This document shows positions 63,665 to 64,000 of a DNA stretch of 64,000 nucleotides, in pieces. A program made the position numbers and the translations under genes. The DNA comes from Paenibacillus sp. JNUCC-31 (GTDB lineage: Bacteria > Bacillota > Bacilli > Paenibacillales > Paenibacillaceae): contig NZ_CP062165.1 of assembly GCF_014844075.1 (NCBI RefSeq), positions 2,232,001 to 2,296,000 of the forward strand. The letters run 5' to 3'. The notes under the pieces were generated by a model. The model worked only from the letters and a program-made list of their open reading frames with translations, ran no database searches and was not told the origin of the DNA. The first letter of the stretch is position 1, and each line of letters begins with the position of its first letter.

Positions 63665-64000
63665 TTAGCCCTTGATTGCAGAAGAGATGGAAATGCCTTC
63701 AATAAAGTATTTTTGTGCAACAAAGAATACAATGAGTGGTGGAAGCATAATCAGCATTGTTGCAGCCATTAACATGTTCCATTCCACGTTATACAACCCT
63801 TTGAACATGGACAACCCGAGAGCCAGCGTATACTTTTCACTGGAGTTCAAATAAATGAGCGGTCCCTGGAAGTCATTCCATACGCCCATAAAGGTAAAGA
63901 TAGAAACAGCAATCAGCGGCGGCATGGACAGCGGCAGCATGATTCTCATGAAAATCTGCATTTTGTTTGCTCCGTCGACGAAAGCGGACTCATCGAGATC
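63665..64000 (-). CDS. Carbohydrate ABC transporter permease (MalG type), C-terminal part
   Basis: The frame runs off the right edge without a start; 111 residues plus stop are visible. It contains the EAA loop of importers (ESAFVDGANKMQIFMRIMLP, where the aspartate-glycine-alanine is conserved), then three membrane helices (SMPPLIAVSIFTFMGVW, LALGLSMFKGLYN, LMAATMLIMLPPLIVFF) ending with EGISISSAIKG. As MalG/LacG-type subunit it forms half of a sugar uptake channel; the other permease and binding protein would be to the right. Operon partner of the six-hairpin glycosidase 65 bases downstream. Confidence 0.88.
   Translation of the reverse strand, partial: DLDESAFVDGANKMQIFMRIMLPLSMPPLIAVSIFTFMGVWNDFQGPLIYLNSSEKYTLALGLSMFKGLYNVEWNMLMAATMLIMLPPLIVFFVAQKYFIEGISISSAIKG

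Overview
The window reads as a piece of a Paenibacillus (Bacillota) chromosome. Reasons: moderate GC, strong AGGAGG-type ribosome binding sites with frequent GTG and TTG starts, an rsbV-rsbW-sigB operon, an SLH-anchored surface protein, an L-box (lysine) riboswitch, a divergent xylAB/ROK-type xylR locus, and many best resemblances to Bacillus/Paenibacillus families. No rRNA, tRNA, CRISPR array, prophage or intact insertion sequence was seen. All identifications come from reading the sequence; no database search was run.

Layout. 1-0.8 kb: C-truncated CorA-like protein. 0.87-10.1 kb: a seven-gene leftward general-stress block, rsbY-like (receiver+PP2C phosphatase), rsbK-like (sensor kinase with three receivers), rsbM-like (CheR methyltransferase), a second hybrid kinase, rsbV, rsbW, sigB. 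This resembles the RsbK/RsbM/RsbY control of SigB known from Bacillus cereus, with an extra kinase. 10.3-12.4 kb: small stress-type genes (YflT/GSP17M, DUF948, DUF1328). Three of them plus rsbV carry near-identical sites GTTTCR-N14-GG(G)TWA, so they look like a local SigB regulon. 12.7-17.7 kb: secreted SH3-like protein, cation diffusion facilitator, small basic protein, ABC-F ATPase, metallo-beta-lactamase-fold hydrolase. 17.8-20.5 kb: cytochrome bd oxidase cydAB with a small membrane ORF on each side, one CydS-like. 20.7-25.0 kb: membrane PAS histidine kinase divergent from an OmpR-type regulator, plus a receiver-like protein of unknown role.

25.3-28.4 kb: CvfC-type Nfu-N/HEAT protein, then a lysine riboswitch with terminator controlling lysP. 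28.5-33.4 kb: secreted transglutaminase-like protein, SLH surface protein, alpha/beta hydrolase. 33.6-37.2 kb: KDPG aldolase and two family-2 glycosyltransferase genes. 37.5-42.1 kb: xylB, xylA and divergent xylR with a clear operator, promoter and cre site. 42.2-48.2 kb: small membrane protein, Nudix hydrolase, glutaredoxin-like protein, trxB, ZIP metal transporter and a metal P-type ATPase, with Fur/PerR-like boxes. 48.4-53.3 kb: metY and a kduI-deoR-kduD-isomerase uronate operon preceded by three tandem GTTCAT repeats.

53.5-57.7 kb is visibly A/T-richer: a secreted cysteine-free tryptophan-rich small protein, two MacB-like permeases and an ATPase, the gene content of lactococcin 972-type bacteriocin loci. 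57.7-64 kb: an MDR-family reductase, then an alpha-glucan operon (ABC permease, six-hairpin glycosidase, beta-phosphoglucomutase, GH13 alpha-glucosidase) interrupted by a 180-bp inverted-repeat element that has a diverged relative between xylA and xylB.

Most noteworthy: the expanded SigB phosphorelay with its promoters, the candidate secreted-peptide/ABC island, the small membrane proteins around cydAB, and the repeat family.
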